A stretch of 64,000 bases of DNA from a virus: positions 159,358 to 223,357 of the IMG/VR virus record IMGVR_UViG_3300037725_000018; one strand, 5' to 3'. Each line of letters starts with the position of its first letter. Position 1 is the first letter of the stretch. Shown here in pieces: positions 30,701-39,552 of the stretch. Both the position numbers and the translations under genes were made by a program. The notes beneath the pieces are model-generated. The model did no database searches and was not told the DNA's origin. It saw nothing but the letters and a program-made list of their open reading frames with translations.

Positions 30701-32179
30701 TTCGCCAAATATAGCCATTGGAACTTCGTTTGAATAATCAAGATTGAGACCATTACCGAACGCAAACTTTGAACCGTATGCGTCAGATTCTGTAAACGTT
30801 TCGGTATTCATCTCATTTCCGGTACCGAACACATAAATATCGCTAGTGGAACCAGCTTGATTTTCCCCTATAGCGTTTATTTCATTAAATCTACCAAAAA
30901 CGAAAACTCGGTCATTGCCCGTACGGAACCCGCCCGGTCGATAACGAAGAACGCCTTGATTAAAATCAAATTGACTAAGATCAGAGTTGCTTAATGGCTC
31001 ACTATTAAAACTTACAGTCCAAACATTTGTTGATGAATTGAAACTAGAATTTCCAGCTTCAACATAAGAAGACCCATTTACGCTTTGGTTATCAAACTCA
31101 AAAAGACTAAAACTTGGGTTTCCAAAAAGTTCGGGACCGTCTTCTATTTTTAATTCATTTGTGGTGCTGTTGTATTCAATTGCAAGGTCTGAAACATCTC
31201 TGTAATTGACGAAATTATCAATTCCAAAGTTTCCGGAATAATCGGAATCTACAAGTGATCCGGAACTACTAAACATCAAAGAGGTTAAAGTAGAATCAAT
31301 CAAGCCTTGTTGCCCAGCCTTAATTGAATTTCTAATCCCCCTAGCCGCCGCAGATTGGGCACCTATAAAGAGATTTGATGATGAATCATTCAAATTTCCA
31401 AACTCTACCTTGTCCGGGAGAAGTCCAAGATATGCATTATACTTTCCCCCATTAGCGTTAAAGTTTCCGCTTGCTAATCCTACTATTAAACTTTTGTCAA
31501 TGTTTTCTATTGTATTTGAGCTTGTAGAGGCAACATTGACAAAAGAGTCAGTTATGTTATTTAAGGACACGCCACCGTCTGCGGCATTAACAAAACTTCT
31601 TTCTGTATTACTTATTGAACCACTACGAACATTTGCAAAAGTATATTCTACGTCTTCACCAAATGTACCACCATCCCCTGTAAGAAAGGAAGCAATTTTA
31701 TCTGTGCCAAATCCAGCCCCGGAATACGTCATATCGTTTCCGGTTGCAAAAGTAAAACCAATGTTGGAAACTTCGGAACCTTGACCCGTGACAATCGAGT
31801 TTTCTACAACGCCGGGAATTGTAATGTTAACCCCGGTAATAAAACTTTCTTTTGCGGGAATTGCAAAATCAGCAATATCTACCCCAAATCCAGTAACAAA
31901 GTTAGATTCTCCAAATTCTGTTGACGTTGGGTTTCCAAGAACAACTTGTCCGGGTTCTCCAACCGAAAGGTCCCCAATGTTAGCGTCAAACGTTAGGTCC
32001 GGGCTTGAACCAAACGTACCTTGATCGTTGAATTGAATTTCGGTGTCGTTTCCTGCTACGCTAGCAAGGATATCGGCGTCAACGTCGAAAACGTAGTTTC
32101 CCGTTGAACTGTTGAAGGTAACGGAAACGTCACCGTCAGCAAAAAGTAGATCGTCTTCTGTTATGTGAAGTCCTGCCAT
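27797..32179 (-). CDS. Giant tail fibre/adhesin, 1460 aa
   Basis: Begins MAGLHITEDDLLFADGDVSV. Two large YadA-head-like blocks (AVALGSGSRATDIGAFAAGQ; AMGSNTETSGIGSTAMGIYT) alternate with QVLVRNP and DGLYVTYRDGTYVREGLTVE cassettes. A middle segment with WFVLAETPGGLLTARDGDFR and NSSAEKYYVIVEQFDSGTFS resembles a fibronectin- or Ig-like insertion. End module TPGLGQILKSPDGTRFRVKV, NDGTIVSEEL. Base composition shifts from AT-rich (30.6-31.9 kb) to GC-rich (29.0-30.3 kb) inside the gene. Probable receptor-contacting fibre. Confidence 0.85.
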   Translation of the reverse strand: MAGLHITEDDLLFADGDVSVTFNSSTGNYVFDVDADILASVAGNDTEIQFNDQGTFGSSPDLTFDANIGDLSVGEPGQVVLGNPTSTEFGESNFVTGFGVDIADFAIPAKESFITGVNITIPGVVENSIVTGQGSEVSNIGFTFATGNDMTYSGAGFGTDKIASFLTGDGGTFGEDVEYTFANVRSGSISNTERSFVNAADGGVSLNNITDSFVNVASTSSNTIENIDKSLIVGLASGNFNANGGKYNAYLGLLPDKVEFGNLNDSSSNLFIGAQSAAARGIRNSIKAGQQGLIDSTLTSLMFSSSGSLVDSDYSGNFGIDNFVNYRDVSDLAIEYNSTTNELKIEDGPELFGNPSFSLFEFDNQSVNGSSYVEAGNSSFNSSTNVWTVSFNSEPLSNSDLSQFDFNQGVLRYRPGGFRTGNDRVFVFGRFNEINAIGENQAGSTSDIYVFGTGNEMNTETFTESDAYGSKFAFGNGLNLDYSNEVPMAIFGEFNEAGTDTATDNDKLFVIGNGNNDGNRSDGFVFRKNGDIEITEPSNASNTDQVLVRNPTTGKIEKVSGSQFSGGGNGSSTIQAGLGLSSTFNASTGETIFDVVASGNDNEVQFNDNGSLGASPDLAFNGSSLISSGFTVQPGGTFDMGFVPDIPTTVNVQHSNSGNFFLTWFVLAETPGGLLTARDGDFRQSLPTPDSSNPVEVNWQENSSAEKYYVIVEQFDSGTFSLDYRLIAEITDTTTTSVVDTGQGTLLSNFPGLDQSDIPQQNETFGKIFFTTRQISSSAETGGLLMNADVSGEVARTPGDRARYEGSGAFTFGQRDSAQSIGNGSFAAGGTGLIATGEASIALGENTEATSTAAVALGSGSRATDIGAFAAGQGAQATDSGAVALGLGTQAVGTNCVAEGNSTVAGGGAAAHAEGFRTEALGTSSHSEGSDTLARGRSSHAGGDNTVAWPYASRVVGFFNEDYLGGLTQNPPPAQQGIEDFQSLSERIFAVGVGENPSTSPGDGNYIDGRGRVDGLYVTVREGTHIRHGLSLDSYNASLGDYETELRIGPEISEGTDASQVLVRNPNTNELEYVDGSTLGSGGETIVAGTGLESVFNPSTGDTTFNVDPIISDTESDMILRDSSTGELITLDGSSAFAKYEGNGAFTLGSRAGAVGANSVAMGENTEASGGFSTAIGAGTEANGFYSIAMGISTIANANQSVAMGSNTETSGIGSTAMGIYTEAKGYSSTAMGNYTISRTYAGIAQGVYNEDYLGTGNEPDGIEDITPQDRLLAVGVGDNPSQQGFGSEFNDGLGRADGLYVTYRDGTYVREGLTVERFQVNDSTGEYIKNVDGVTQVETVLSIGREIAEGTNASQVLVRNPSTKELEYIDASNFSGGGGSTNVVGGIGIDSSYNASTDAFTVELSDVVAKAVDFGGSVRVTSGEMEVTTPGLGQILKSPDGTRFRVKVKNDGTIVSEEL

Positions 32180-32193
32180 AAAAATACTTTAGT

Positions 32194-34050
32194 TTAGTAT
32201 GTTAAAGGTTTTTTACTAATTTTGTAGATTGCCTCTTCATCTTCGGTACTCGTTTCATCCGTGAAATAGATATTTCCTTTATACTCTCCAATAAAAGAGC
32301 CGAACCGTCCCGTAGGACGTTCACCACGATTTCTAGGTGCCCACCAAAACGAGCGTTGCCTGTCAAGATCGTAAACGTATCTCCCCGGATCTCCAGAAAA
32401 CGTGTTGAAGTGAATTTGATTGTTAGCCACTCCTTCTCGTGCTACCGTAACGTCTTCGGGATTTTCATCTGCGTCTCCTACAACGGATGGATCAATAGGA
32501 ACTGGCGTTATTTCTAAAGTTTGAAGATTTAGTTTCCTATACCCCTCCAGTATAATATTACTTCCATTTATCGAAGTAATACCGCCGATATAAGAGTGGT
32601 TATTATCGTCTGGAACTTCCCATTTCCGGTAGTAGTCTATGCTTTCGGTAACGATATCGATAACCACAATCTGTTTATAATACTTGTTATTAGCTGTGTC
32701 CAAACTAGCTGGAACATCCACATAAAGTTTACGGTTTTCCGAAGATATAAAAATGCTGTGGTCCGAAGTGGGAGTTATGTATTTTTGATCAATGTTTGAA
32801 GACCCTATTTGTATTTCACTATCAATTTCAAGAACACTAGATACCGTTTGATTCTCAATGTCGAAACGAAGAATTTCGGTATCCGCTCTAATGAAATACA
32901 AATACTCATTTCCCTGTATGTCCACATAGTAGCTTAACCCCTGAATACTGTCCGGTATGCCGGGATCGAAAATTTTTGTAACATAAGGTTCTCCGGTGCT
33001 AGGATTTATATCATTCAAGTCAATTTTCCATATGTTTCCACCACCCGGTTCATCGGCAAAGTAAAATGTGTCCCTTACAAGATTTAAGTCTGTTGGAAAG
33101 TCAACTTCTGTGGGCTGGTCAACCAAAACAAATTCTTCGGTGTCTAAGTCCAGAATGGAAATTGCATCTATGCCATCAAACCCACCGTTATTGAATTTAA
33201 ACACATACTTTCCTATTACTTGGTTTCTTGTGCCTTGAGACAAAGCTGTTGTTCCGTCGTCTATGATTTCATAAGACGTATCATATACATCGCCTTGAAC
33301 AAACTCTATACTATCATTGTTTACTTTGAATTCAGCGGTTTTGTTTGGCTTCACAACTTCTGTGGGGGACTTCCCTTCCGATTCTGGAAACCGAACCGGA
33401 TAATCTGTGCGGTTTTCTATGGTGAACTTTTGTCCATCTCCAAGATCGTCAAATTCGCTAGGCTTAAATTCATTGTAACCACGATTAAATGGGTCTTGAA
33501 CGTCTCCGGTGTCCCAAGGCGTTTCAGCGGTAAACACAAACGTATCACCATCAGAAATTTCTTCAACTTCATAAAATCCTGAGTCAATGGTCGTAGTCTC
33601 TGGTTCCACCGGAAATGAGGTTTTACCGAAGACTAATTCTCCCCCGGAATTATAGTTTGATAAAGACTCTCCCGGTGGAACAGATACAAAGTCTTTTCCT
33701 TCTACTCCACCTGTAAAGCCAAAAGAAGACGAGTCAGGTGCAACTAAAACCTTAACAGAAGCGCGGTTTTTAATTGTCACTTCTCTGTTTTCAGAAAAAG
33801 AAGAAGGTGGAAGAACTACATTTATTTGTATCAGTTCAGATCCTGTGTTCTTTATCACGTATACATCACTTTCTACGTTATCCTCCCCAACTAGATTTAT
33901 TCCGGCTGTACCATCTACATCTATAATGCGAGATTTTAGTTTTCTTTCATCTGTTACTTCAAATTCTCCTGTGGAGGCGTTAAAAGAAAAGTCAACGTCC
34001 CCGGATGAATTTTCAAATGAATCTTTCGTTGAGTAGCTATCTACTGCCAT
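32194..34050 (-). CDS. Fibre protein with beta-propeller-like domain, 618 aa
   Basis: Residues 1-110 begin MAVDSYSTKDSFENSSGDVD and carry the SFNASTGEFEV phrase found in the other fibres. The C-terminal ~330 residues contain repeats such as TFYFADEPGGGNIWKIDLND, YLYFIRADTEILRFDIENQT and KLYVDVPASLDTANNKYYKQ, the pattern of a YncE/NHL-type beta-propeller. Propellers on tail tips commonly bind ligands, so this may be a receptor-binding tip; that is inference. Confidence 0.7.
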   Translation of the reverse strand: MAVDSYSTKDSFENSSGDVDFSFNASTGEFEVTDERKLKSRIIDVDGTAGINLVGEDNVESDVYVIKNTGSELIQINVVLPPSSFSENREVTIKNRASVKVLVAPDSSSFGFTGGVEGKDFVSVPPGESLSNYNSGGELVFGKTSFPVEPETTTIDSGFYEVEEISDGDTFVFTAETPWDTGDVQDPFNRGYNEFKPSEFDDLGDGQKFTIENRTDYPVRFPESEGKSPTEVVKPNKTAEFKVNNDSIEFVQGDVYDTSYEIIDDGTTALSQGTRNQVIGKYVFKFNNGGFDGIDAISILDLDTEEFVLVDQPTEVDFPTDLNLVRDTFYFADEPGGGNIWKIDLNDINPSTGEPYVTKIFDPGIPDSIQGLSYYVDIQGNEYLYFIRADTEILRFDIENQTVSSVLEIDSEIQIGSSNIDQKYITPTSDHSIFISSENRKLYVDVPASLDTANNKYYKQIVVIDIVTESIDYYRKWEVPDDNNHSYIGGITSINGSNIILEGYRKLNLQTLEITPVPIDPSVVGDADENPEDVTVAREGVANNQIHFNTFSGDPGRYVYDLDRQRSFWWAPRNRGERPTGRFGSFIGEYKGNIYFTDETSTEDEEAIYKISKKPLTY

Positions 34051-34086
34051 TTTGCTGTTTTTTACTTGGTTTTTGTTTGAAAATCG

Positions 34087-34758
34087 TTAAACTGTTTCTG
34101 TTTTCAAAAGCCCGTCGTTTCCAAGCCGAACACGTTTTCTTTCGTTTCCGTCCGGACTTACAAGAATAATCCCTTTTCCCGGCTCATAAAACTCTGCATC
34201 CCCACCAACGTTTAAAGTGAATATTTCGCTAAGGCTTGAGTCTTCTGCCAAAATAAGCGGGTCCGTTTGCCCGGAGTTGGCCGTAATTGTGATTTGGTTG
34301 AGTCTTGTGTCGTCTGTTTGCCCGGAACCTACAAGACTTGTTCTCAAGTTTCCGGAATTTGTAACGTCAACAAGCCACTCGTTTCCGTTATCGGATTGAA
34401 GAACAATTCCGTCCGGGTCAATTGAAACTTCTGTTGCTCCGGTGGATGCATTAAAAGAAGTGACAATTCCGTTCTTACCGTCTAAATTCGCAGTAACGGC
34501 TTGGCTAAGTTCATCTTCTGTAACAACGCTTTGGACTGCCCCACCATCGTCGGGGTCGGTTCCGATTTTCCACTCCTCGCTTATGTTGTCATAATAAAGA
34601 ACCGCAGAAGGTTTGTTTCCGCGCCCAATCCGAAGACCTCCAAACTCCGGAAGAGCCGTTAACGTAGGGTCGGGCGTATTGACAAAATCGCTATTAAAAT
34701 CAACGATCTTGTCTTTTGCCTTAAAGTCTTCTACAAGTGTATCTACTAGTGTTGCCAT
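34087..34758 (-). CDS. Short fibre paralogue, 223 aa
   Basis: Begins MATLVDTLVEDFKAKDKIVD. It has GLRIGRGNKPSAVLYYDNIS, TSFNASTGATEVSIDPDG and the C-terminal module EPGKGIILVSPDGNERKRVR, NDGLLKTETV shared with the 1066- and 1460-residue proteins. It looks like a minimal fibre: N-terminal attachment part plus end module, without the long head repeats. Confidence 0.75.
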   Translation of the reverse strand: MATLVDTLVEDFKAKDKIVDFNSDFVNTPDPTLTALPEFGGLRIGRGNKPSAVLYYDNISEEWKIGTDPDDGGAVQSVVTEDELSQAVTANLDGKNGIVTSFNASTGATEVSIDPDGIVLQSDNGNEWLVDVTNSGNLRTSLVGSGQTDDTRLNQITITANSGQTDPLILAEDSSLSEIFTLNVGGDAEFYEPGKGIILVSPDGNERKRVRLGNDGLLKTETV

Positions 34759-34817
34759 TCAGTTGCCGGGATTTCAAACGTGCATAGAAATTGTAAACCA
34801 TACTTTAAAAAAGATTT

Positions 34818-36149
34818 TTATGAAAGGCGATCAACTTCCTCTTTCAAGTCTTTCACGCTTTGAATCAAAACGCTAACCATCCGGGAGTAATTTACAGATT
34901 TTGGACCATCTTCATCAAAGCTTACAAATTCCGGGTAGACCTCGGCAACCTCCTCGGCAACAAGCCCGTACTGCTCTTCCCCGTGTTCGGTTTCATATGT
35001 GACCGGGCGAAGGCTTGAAATCTTCTCAATTTGGCTTTCTGTGCCGACAATATTGTTCTTAAACCGCTCGCTAGAAAGTTCTGTAAGTTGGTTGCATGTG
35101 ATTTCTCCAAGCCCTGAACTTCTCGTTGCCGTTGCGTCTAAGTTTCCTTGCAACGTAAGCGTTCCGGCGTTGTTGAGACTAACGTTTTCGGCGTTCATTG
35201 TCAAAACCCCGTTTCCAGTTGCAGAGCCACCGTCAAGCCCGGTAGAGTTATCCACGATAAGGGAACCGGAGTTGAAGTTGTATGTCCCCGATCCGGTGTT
35301 TGAACCTGTCGTCTTGATATAATTGTTGTCAAGGTAAGTTGTGTCAACGGAAACCTCATAATCATTTGTTCCCGTTGGGCCAGAGAGATTGATTCCGGTT
35401 CCCGCCGTTAATACTGTTCCAAGGTCAACTCTTAGCTCTAAAGTTCCCGCCGATTCATTGGTAATAGATTGAAGTCCATATGTGGAATCTACAATAATGT
35501 CAAGCCCACCAGAAGTTGCTCCACTTGGAAGATTTTGAAGGACGCCATCTAGAAATCTTCCCGTGTACACGTAGCAAGAAAGAAATGCCGAACCAACTCC
35601 AGACGTTAAAAGCTGTTCAAGTTCTTGACTTGCAACGATGATTGAGGCAACCGGGTCAACTTGCCACTCAACCGGATCTCCACCAACGGTAGCAACCGGA
35701 CTTACGCGATTGGAAGCGTTGGCAGGCGTGTTTTTGAAAAGGTCAAACCCATATCCACCTCCCGTTTCACTTGAAGACGTGTCAAGTTTTTGGGGAATGA
35801 TCTGTGTCCAGTTTCGGACTCGGCGTTGGTTCGGAGTTTTCCCGCTCATGTCCACGGAGCCAGATTTAAGTTGAAGCGTCACGCTTTCCGGAAACAGAAG
35901 TTCATATGAAAATCCCGGCTGTCCTCCACTTGGAGTTGCGCCAAGTTCAAGTTGAACTTTTTGAGCAACTCCATTGGAAACAGCCGAAGCCGGATTTTCC
36001 GATATTTCTTCTCCAAAAACCTCCGTGGCCCCAATTGAAATCTGGCTTGGGATAGACTCGTTATAAAAGGCGTTTTGGTCCTGTGTATTTGCAAATCCGA
36101 TAAGTTTCTTAAAGGATATCGCAGACCGTGTTGCGTCAGATAGTGCCAT
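34818..36149 (-). CDS. Tail fibre with S74 intramolecular chaperone, 443 aa
   Basis: Residues 359-443 (SSERFKNNIVGTESQIEKIS ... EEQYGLVAEEVAEVYPEFVS) match the S74/endosialidase chaperone domain. This domain folds and trimerises the fibre, then cleaves itself off using a Ser-Lys pair. The region before it (YIKTTGSNTGSGTYNFNSGS, LTMNAENVSLNNAGTLTLQG) is a beta-helical stalk. The phrase ITCNQLTELSSERFKNN is nearly repeated in the 236-residue protein at 38333, so the two S74 ends are paralogous. Confidence 0.85.
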   Translation of the reverse strand: MALSDATRSAISFKKLIGFANTQDQNAFYNESIPSQISIGATEVFGEEISENPASAVSNGVAQKVQLELGATPSGGQPGFSYELLFPESVTLQLKSGSVDMSGKTPNQRRVRNWTQIIPQKLDTSSSETGGGYGFDLFKNTPANASNRVSPVATVGGDPVEWQVDPVASIIVASQELEQLLTSGVGSAFLSCYVYTGRFLDGVLQNLPSGATSGGLDIIVDSTYGLQSITNESAGTLELRVDLGTVLTAGTGINLSGPTGTNDYEVSVDTTYLDNNYIKTTGSNTGSGTYNFNSGSLIVDNSTGLDGGSATGNGVLTMNAENVSLNNAGTLTLQGNLDATATRSSGLGEITCNQLTELSSERFKNNIVGTESQIEKISSLRPVTYETEHGEEQYGLVAEEVAEVYPEFVSFDEDGPKSVNYSRMVSVLIQSVKDLKEEVDRLS

Positions 36150-36229
36150 TTTTTATTTTAAAGTTTCATTAATATTTGATACAAAGTTGTGTAACAGGTT
36201 TGAATTTGAAATTAAATGAACTTATGTTA

Positions 36230-38266
36230 CTACACTCCACCCCAAACAACTTCGATGCTTTCAATTTCTACGTTTGAAGCGTTGCCCATTGTAATGCGGT
36301 AAAACATCCGGTCTTGGTGGTTGGCCGTAAACTTCGTTTGCGTAGTGACCCCAATCGGAGTTCCGTCAAGCGTTTGGTTATCGTTCACCCCGGCGTCAGG
36401 GTTATATGCACCGTCTTCATCGGAAATGTTTCCCGTTACAAACTGTTCGGAAACGTCAAGCCAACCCGTTCCCGTTTCTCCGGAATTAGGGTCAGCTATT
36501 GACTCGTCTCCAACACGAATTTCCATGATAAACTGGTTCGTTCCAAGAGAAGACGTTCCGGCGTCAACCATCGAACCGGAGCCTTGAATTTTCAATGCAA
36601 AGTTAGCAACAGATTGAGTATCTGTAAAGTACCCAATATACCTACGAGTTCCGGTGAGCGTGTCGTACTCAATTCCGGAATTTCCCGGCCCGTAGTCGAT
36701 ATCTCCACCATTTGAAGTGTTTCGAAAATCTCCCTTCGGGTAAACAAGTTTTCCACCAAACACTTGAAGCTCATTAGTTCCAGAAAGACTTGCGGTGTTG
36801 TCATAATTTGGACTTACGTTTGCGAAGTCTCCGGTTGTTTCTTCAACCCTTCTGTTTTCGTTGATAAAGTCGTTTTGAAGGTCTGGATTTGTTTGGGAAG
36901 TCACGCTATCCACCAAGAACTTTCTATTTGCTTGAATAGTAAGTGGCGTTGGGTTGTCTTGCGTTTCATCGTTTACGCTAATTTGGAATGAAGGTTGTCC
37001 TCCCGGTGTGGAAGAGGTTCCAACAACAACCGGGGAACTTGTTCCGTTTCCAAGTTCACCTGTTTCCGTCACGTTCAAGACTTCAGCGTATGAAGACGGT
37101 GAAGGAACTGTTGGAGCGGAAATGTCAAAATCTGAAAGCTGGTCAAATGTAAGGCCGTTTTCGTCGTATGTGTAATAATACAAGTTTGCAACGTCAATGT
37201 CAGTTTCTACAGAAGCAAGCGTAAAGTAGTCAACACCACTTACAGTTTTTGAACCTGACGTTACGACAGTTCCATAGTTATAACCGTCTCCGACCGTTCC
37301 TTGTCGGGTAATTGAAATATTTTGACTACCGTTTTGAACGCTTGGGTCGTAATAGAAAACGGCTGTGTTTGTGTCCCCAATCTCGCTAGACGTGGACGGG
37401 TCAAAATGAACAACCTCAATTGTGTGAAGTCCAAACGAACCAAAGCCGCTTTCAACAACTTGAAATTGTGCGGTTCTATACCTGTTTCCAGTTGGAGAAC
37501 CATCGACAAATGTCACGTCGTCGCTTGCGTCAACAACAAACCCTGTTCCTGTTCCGAAGTTTGTTCCGCTTCCTCCGGTTGTGTTGATTGAACTTTGCGT
37601 GCTTGTAAGGTCTACAGAATCAACTTGGGTCCCATCAACGTAAAGGCGAAGTTCTCCGGTGTCTCCTTGCGTAAATGCATCGTCTGGATATTGCCCGGTT
37701 GCACCTGCCTTATCGAAATTTAAAGTTCCACGGATTCTTCCCTGCGCTCCTTGACCATCAAAAATTCCCGTTTCATACGGGTCGTTTGTCTGGTTTTCAG
37801 AGTTTGAAAAACTGTAGCCGGAAGAACGGTTGATTGTTCCAGAGCGGGTATTTGCGGATTCATTCAAACTTAGATTTTGGCTTGCTCCTTGGTCGGAGCT
37901 TGTCGTTGAAAGTACCTCCGCGTTTGGAAGAAGCTGTTCTAAAACTTCACCAACTCTTCGCCCATTGTCGTCTAAAACGAAGTCAAACGCTCGAACCGCG
38001 CCTTCAACGTCAACTTTTTCTCTTGGGGTTCCGGGCGTACCTGAAGGGAAGTTTGATCCATTTCCAATAAGAACAGAACCATCACTTGATCCCGGAAAAG
38101 CTCCGGAGTCAGACGTTGTTCTCATAACTTCAATTTGACCCGAAGAAATGTCTTGTTTTAAAAGAAGAGCAATATTTTCGTTGTTTTCATCCACGCGACC
38201 GGGTTGACCAACTTCTGGTTCGTTATCCGGATCGTTGGAAATTACACTTGAATTAAGTCTTGCCAT
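36230..38266 (-). CDS. Putative tail fibre or baseplate protein, 678 aa
   Basis: Begins MARLNSSVISNDPDNEPEVG. Beta-rich throughout. KVDVEGAVRAFDFVLDDNGR near residue 90 is typical of fibre N-terminal segments that precede a shaft. The C-terminal domain (GYFTDTQSVANFALKIQGSG ... RMFYRITMGNASNVEIESIE) looks like a jelly-roll carbohydrate-binding fold. No catalytic motif. Role as adhesin or fibre connector is inferred from position. Confidence 0.65.
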   Translation of the reverse strand: MARLNSSVISNDPDNEPEVGQPGRVDENNENIALLLKQDISSGQIEVMRTTSDSGAFPGSSDGSVLIGNGSNFPSGTPGTPREKVDVEGAVRAFDFVLDDNGRRVGEVLEQLLPNAEVLSTTSSDQGASQNLSLNESANTRSGTINRSSGYSFSNSENQTNDPYETGIFDGQGAQGRIRGTLNFDKAGATGQYPDDAFTQGDTGELRLYVDGTQVDSVDLTSTQSSINTTGGSGTNFGTGTGFVVDASDDVTFVDGSPTGNRYRTAQFQVVESGFGSFGLHTIEVVHFDPSTSSEIGDTNTAVFYYDPSVQNGSQNISITRQGTVGDGYNYGTVVTSGSKTVSGVDYFTLASVETDIDVANLYYYTYDENGLTFDQLSDFDISAPTVPSPSSYAEVLNVTETGELGNGTSSPVVVGTSSTPGGQPSFQISVNDETQDNPTPLTIQANRKFLVDSVTSQTNPDLQNDFINENRRVEETTGDFANVSPNYDNTASLSGTNELQVFGGKLVYPKGDFRNTSNGGDIDYGPGNSGIEYDTLTGTRRYIGYFTDTQSVANFALKIQGSGSMVDAGTSSLGTNQFIMEIRVGDESIADPNSGETGTGWLDVSEQFVTGNISDEDGAYNPDAGVNDNQTLDGTPIGVTTQTKFTANHQDRMFYRITMGNASNVEIESIEVVWGGV

Positions 38267-38320
38267 TTATCTTTTCTTTATGTGTGGTATTCTTAGTGTA
38301 GACTTTGCTTGACTTCTGAT

Positions 38321-38329
38321 TATATATAG
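38321..38329 (-). promoter_or_regulatory. CTATATATA late-promoter-like motif
   Basis: - strand CTATATATA about 55 bases before the start of the 678-residue gene. Confidence 0.4.
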
Positions 38330-38332
38330 AAA

Positions 38333-39043
38333 CTATGAAGTAACCTGTTGCAACTTTTTATCTAGCTCTTGAACCGCCTCTATAAGAACGGATGTAAGTT
38401 TTGAGTACTGGACGCCTAGGGGGTTTCCATCTTCATCTTTGGTCACAAATTCCGGGTACACGTCGTTGACTTCTTCGGCAATAAGACCTTTACTTTTCTC
38501 CCCATTTTCTTTCCATGTAAAATTTACCGGGTTTAAATTTCGAATCTTTTTAAGTTCTCCGTTAAGCGGACTTATATCTTTCTTTAAGTCTCTTCTTGAA
38601 AGTTCGGTAAGAGAATTACATGTGATGTTGTCGTCAACAGTTAACGTCTCTTTTACCCGAAGATTTTTTTCAAAAGTGGATTCGTTACTCGATGTGTTGT
38701 TTTGAACGGTTAAATTTCCGTTAACTGTTAGATCGTCTGGAAGAGAGAAGTTCGAGCCTGCAAGTTTGTTTAGATCCACCACGTTTTCGGTAGATCCGGT
38801 AAACGCTCCGTCGTCAAACTCTGCTCCCGGAAGAACAACAACGTTAACATAACTTGGGACGTTGATTCCGGTAATACCGCTATAATTTCCGGGCTGAACA
38901 GTTACTTGGTATTCGTTGTTGTTTCCCGGATCGGTGTCAACGTCAATAATATCTTTGATCTGCCCAAAATCAGACGGAAGAAGTTCAAACCCTTCCAAGT
39001 CTTCATTTGGTTGTGACCGCGATACTCTAGATACAATTGCCAT
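38333..39043 (-). CDS. Short tail fibre with S74 chaperone, 236 aa
   Basis: Residues 149-236 (SRRDLKKDISPLNGELKKIR ... KSKGLIAEEVNDVYPEFVTK) form an S74 domain. The N-terminal part has NEYQVTVQPGNYSGITGINV and ENVVDLNKLAG, shared with the small protein at 17910. First gene of the fibre operon; its ATG overlaps the DHFR stop by one base. Confidence 0.85.
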   Translation of the reverse strand: MAIVSRVSRSQPNEDLEGFELLPSDFGQIKDIIDVDTDPGNNNEYQVTVQPGNYSGITGINVPSYVNVVVLPGAEFDDGAFTGSTENVVDLNKLAGSNFSLPDDLTVNGNLTVQNNTSSNESTFEKNLRVKETLTVDDNITCNSLTELSRRDLKKDISPLNGELKKIRNLNPVNFTWKENGEKSKGLIAEEVNDVYPEFVTKDEDGNPLGVQYSKLTSVLIEAVQELDKKLQQVTS

Positions 39044-39531
39044 TACGTTTTGTCAATCCACTTTTCAAAGGTTAATGTTCCGGTTCCGTCTTGCGCTTGC
39101 GTTTCAAACGTCGCCTGCTTTTGAAATCTACCGGGGATCTCCGGGTAGAAAACGTCGCAGCCGTGCGTTCCGGGAATTCGTGTAACGATGATTTGATCCG
39201 TGAGACGGTCTACCGTCTGTCTATAAATAGATGATCCACCGCAGATGTAAAGATTGTGATATCGGTCGGAGAGAGACCTTAGCTGCTCTAAAGTGAGGTA
39301 ACGAACGTTTTCGTTTTTATTGGACTTTGACCTTGGATTTCGAGTTAAAACGAAAAACGAGCGATTCGGAAGAGCACCCATGTTTTCAAATGTTTTTCTG
39401 CCAACAGCGCACCTGCCCCCAGTCGTGTGAAACCGAAACCAAGATAGGTCTTTCGGGTAGCTCCACGGAATCCCGTGTCCGGTTTTTCCAATGCCCCGGT
39501 CTTCGTCAAATGCAACAATTTGTGTAACCAT
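39043..39531 (-). CDS. folA: Dihydrofolate reductase
   Basis: 162 residues. N-terminal QIVAFDEDRGIGKTGHGIPW, catalytic Asp28 in the PKDLSWFR helix, NADPH loop GRKTFENMG (44-52) and CGGSSIY (97-103) are all present and in order. It reduces dihydrofolate to tetrahydrofolate in the cytoplasm and so supports dTMP synthesis with the ThyA encoded at 45.5 kb. Length is normal for bacterial and phage DHFR. Located directly upstream of the fibre genes, separated from ThyA. Confidence 0.95.
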   Translation of the reverse strand: MVTQIVAFDEDRGIGKTGHGIPWSYPKDLSWFRFHTTGGRCAVGRKTFENMGALPNRSFFVLTRNPRSKSNKNENVRYLTLEQLRSLSDRYHNLYICGGSSIYRQTVDRLTDQIIVTRIPGTHGCDVFYPEIPGRFQKQATFETQAQDGTGTLTFEKWIDKT

Positions 39532-39533
39532 AG

Positions 39534-39543
39534 TTTATATAGG
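39534..39543 (-). promoter_or_regulatory. CCTATATAAA late-promoter-like motif
   Basis: - strand CCTATATAAA only a few bases before the DHFR start, so it may instead drive a leaderless transcript or be chance. Confidence 0.25.
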
Positions 39544-39552
39544 ATTTAGTGT

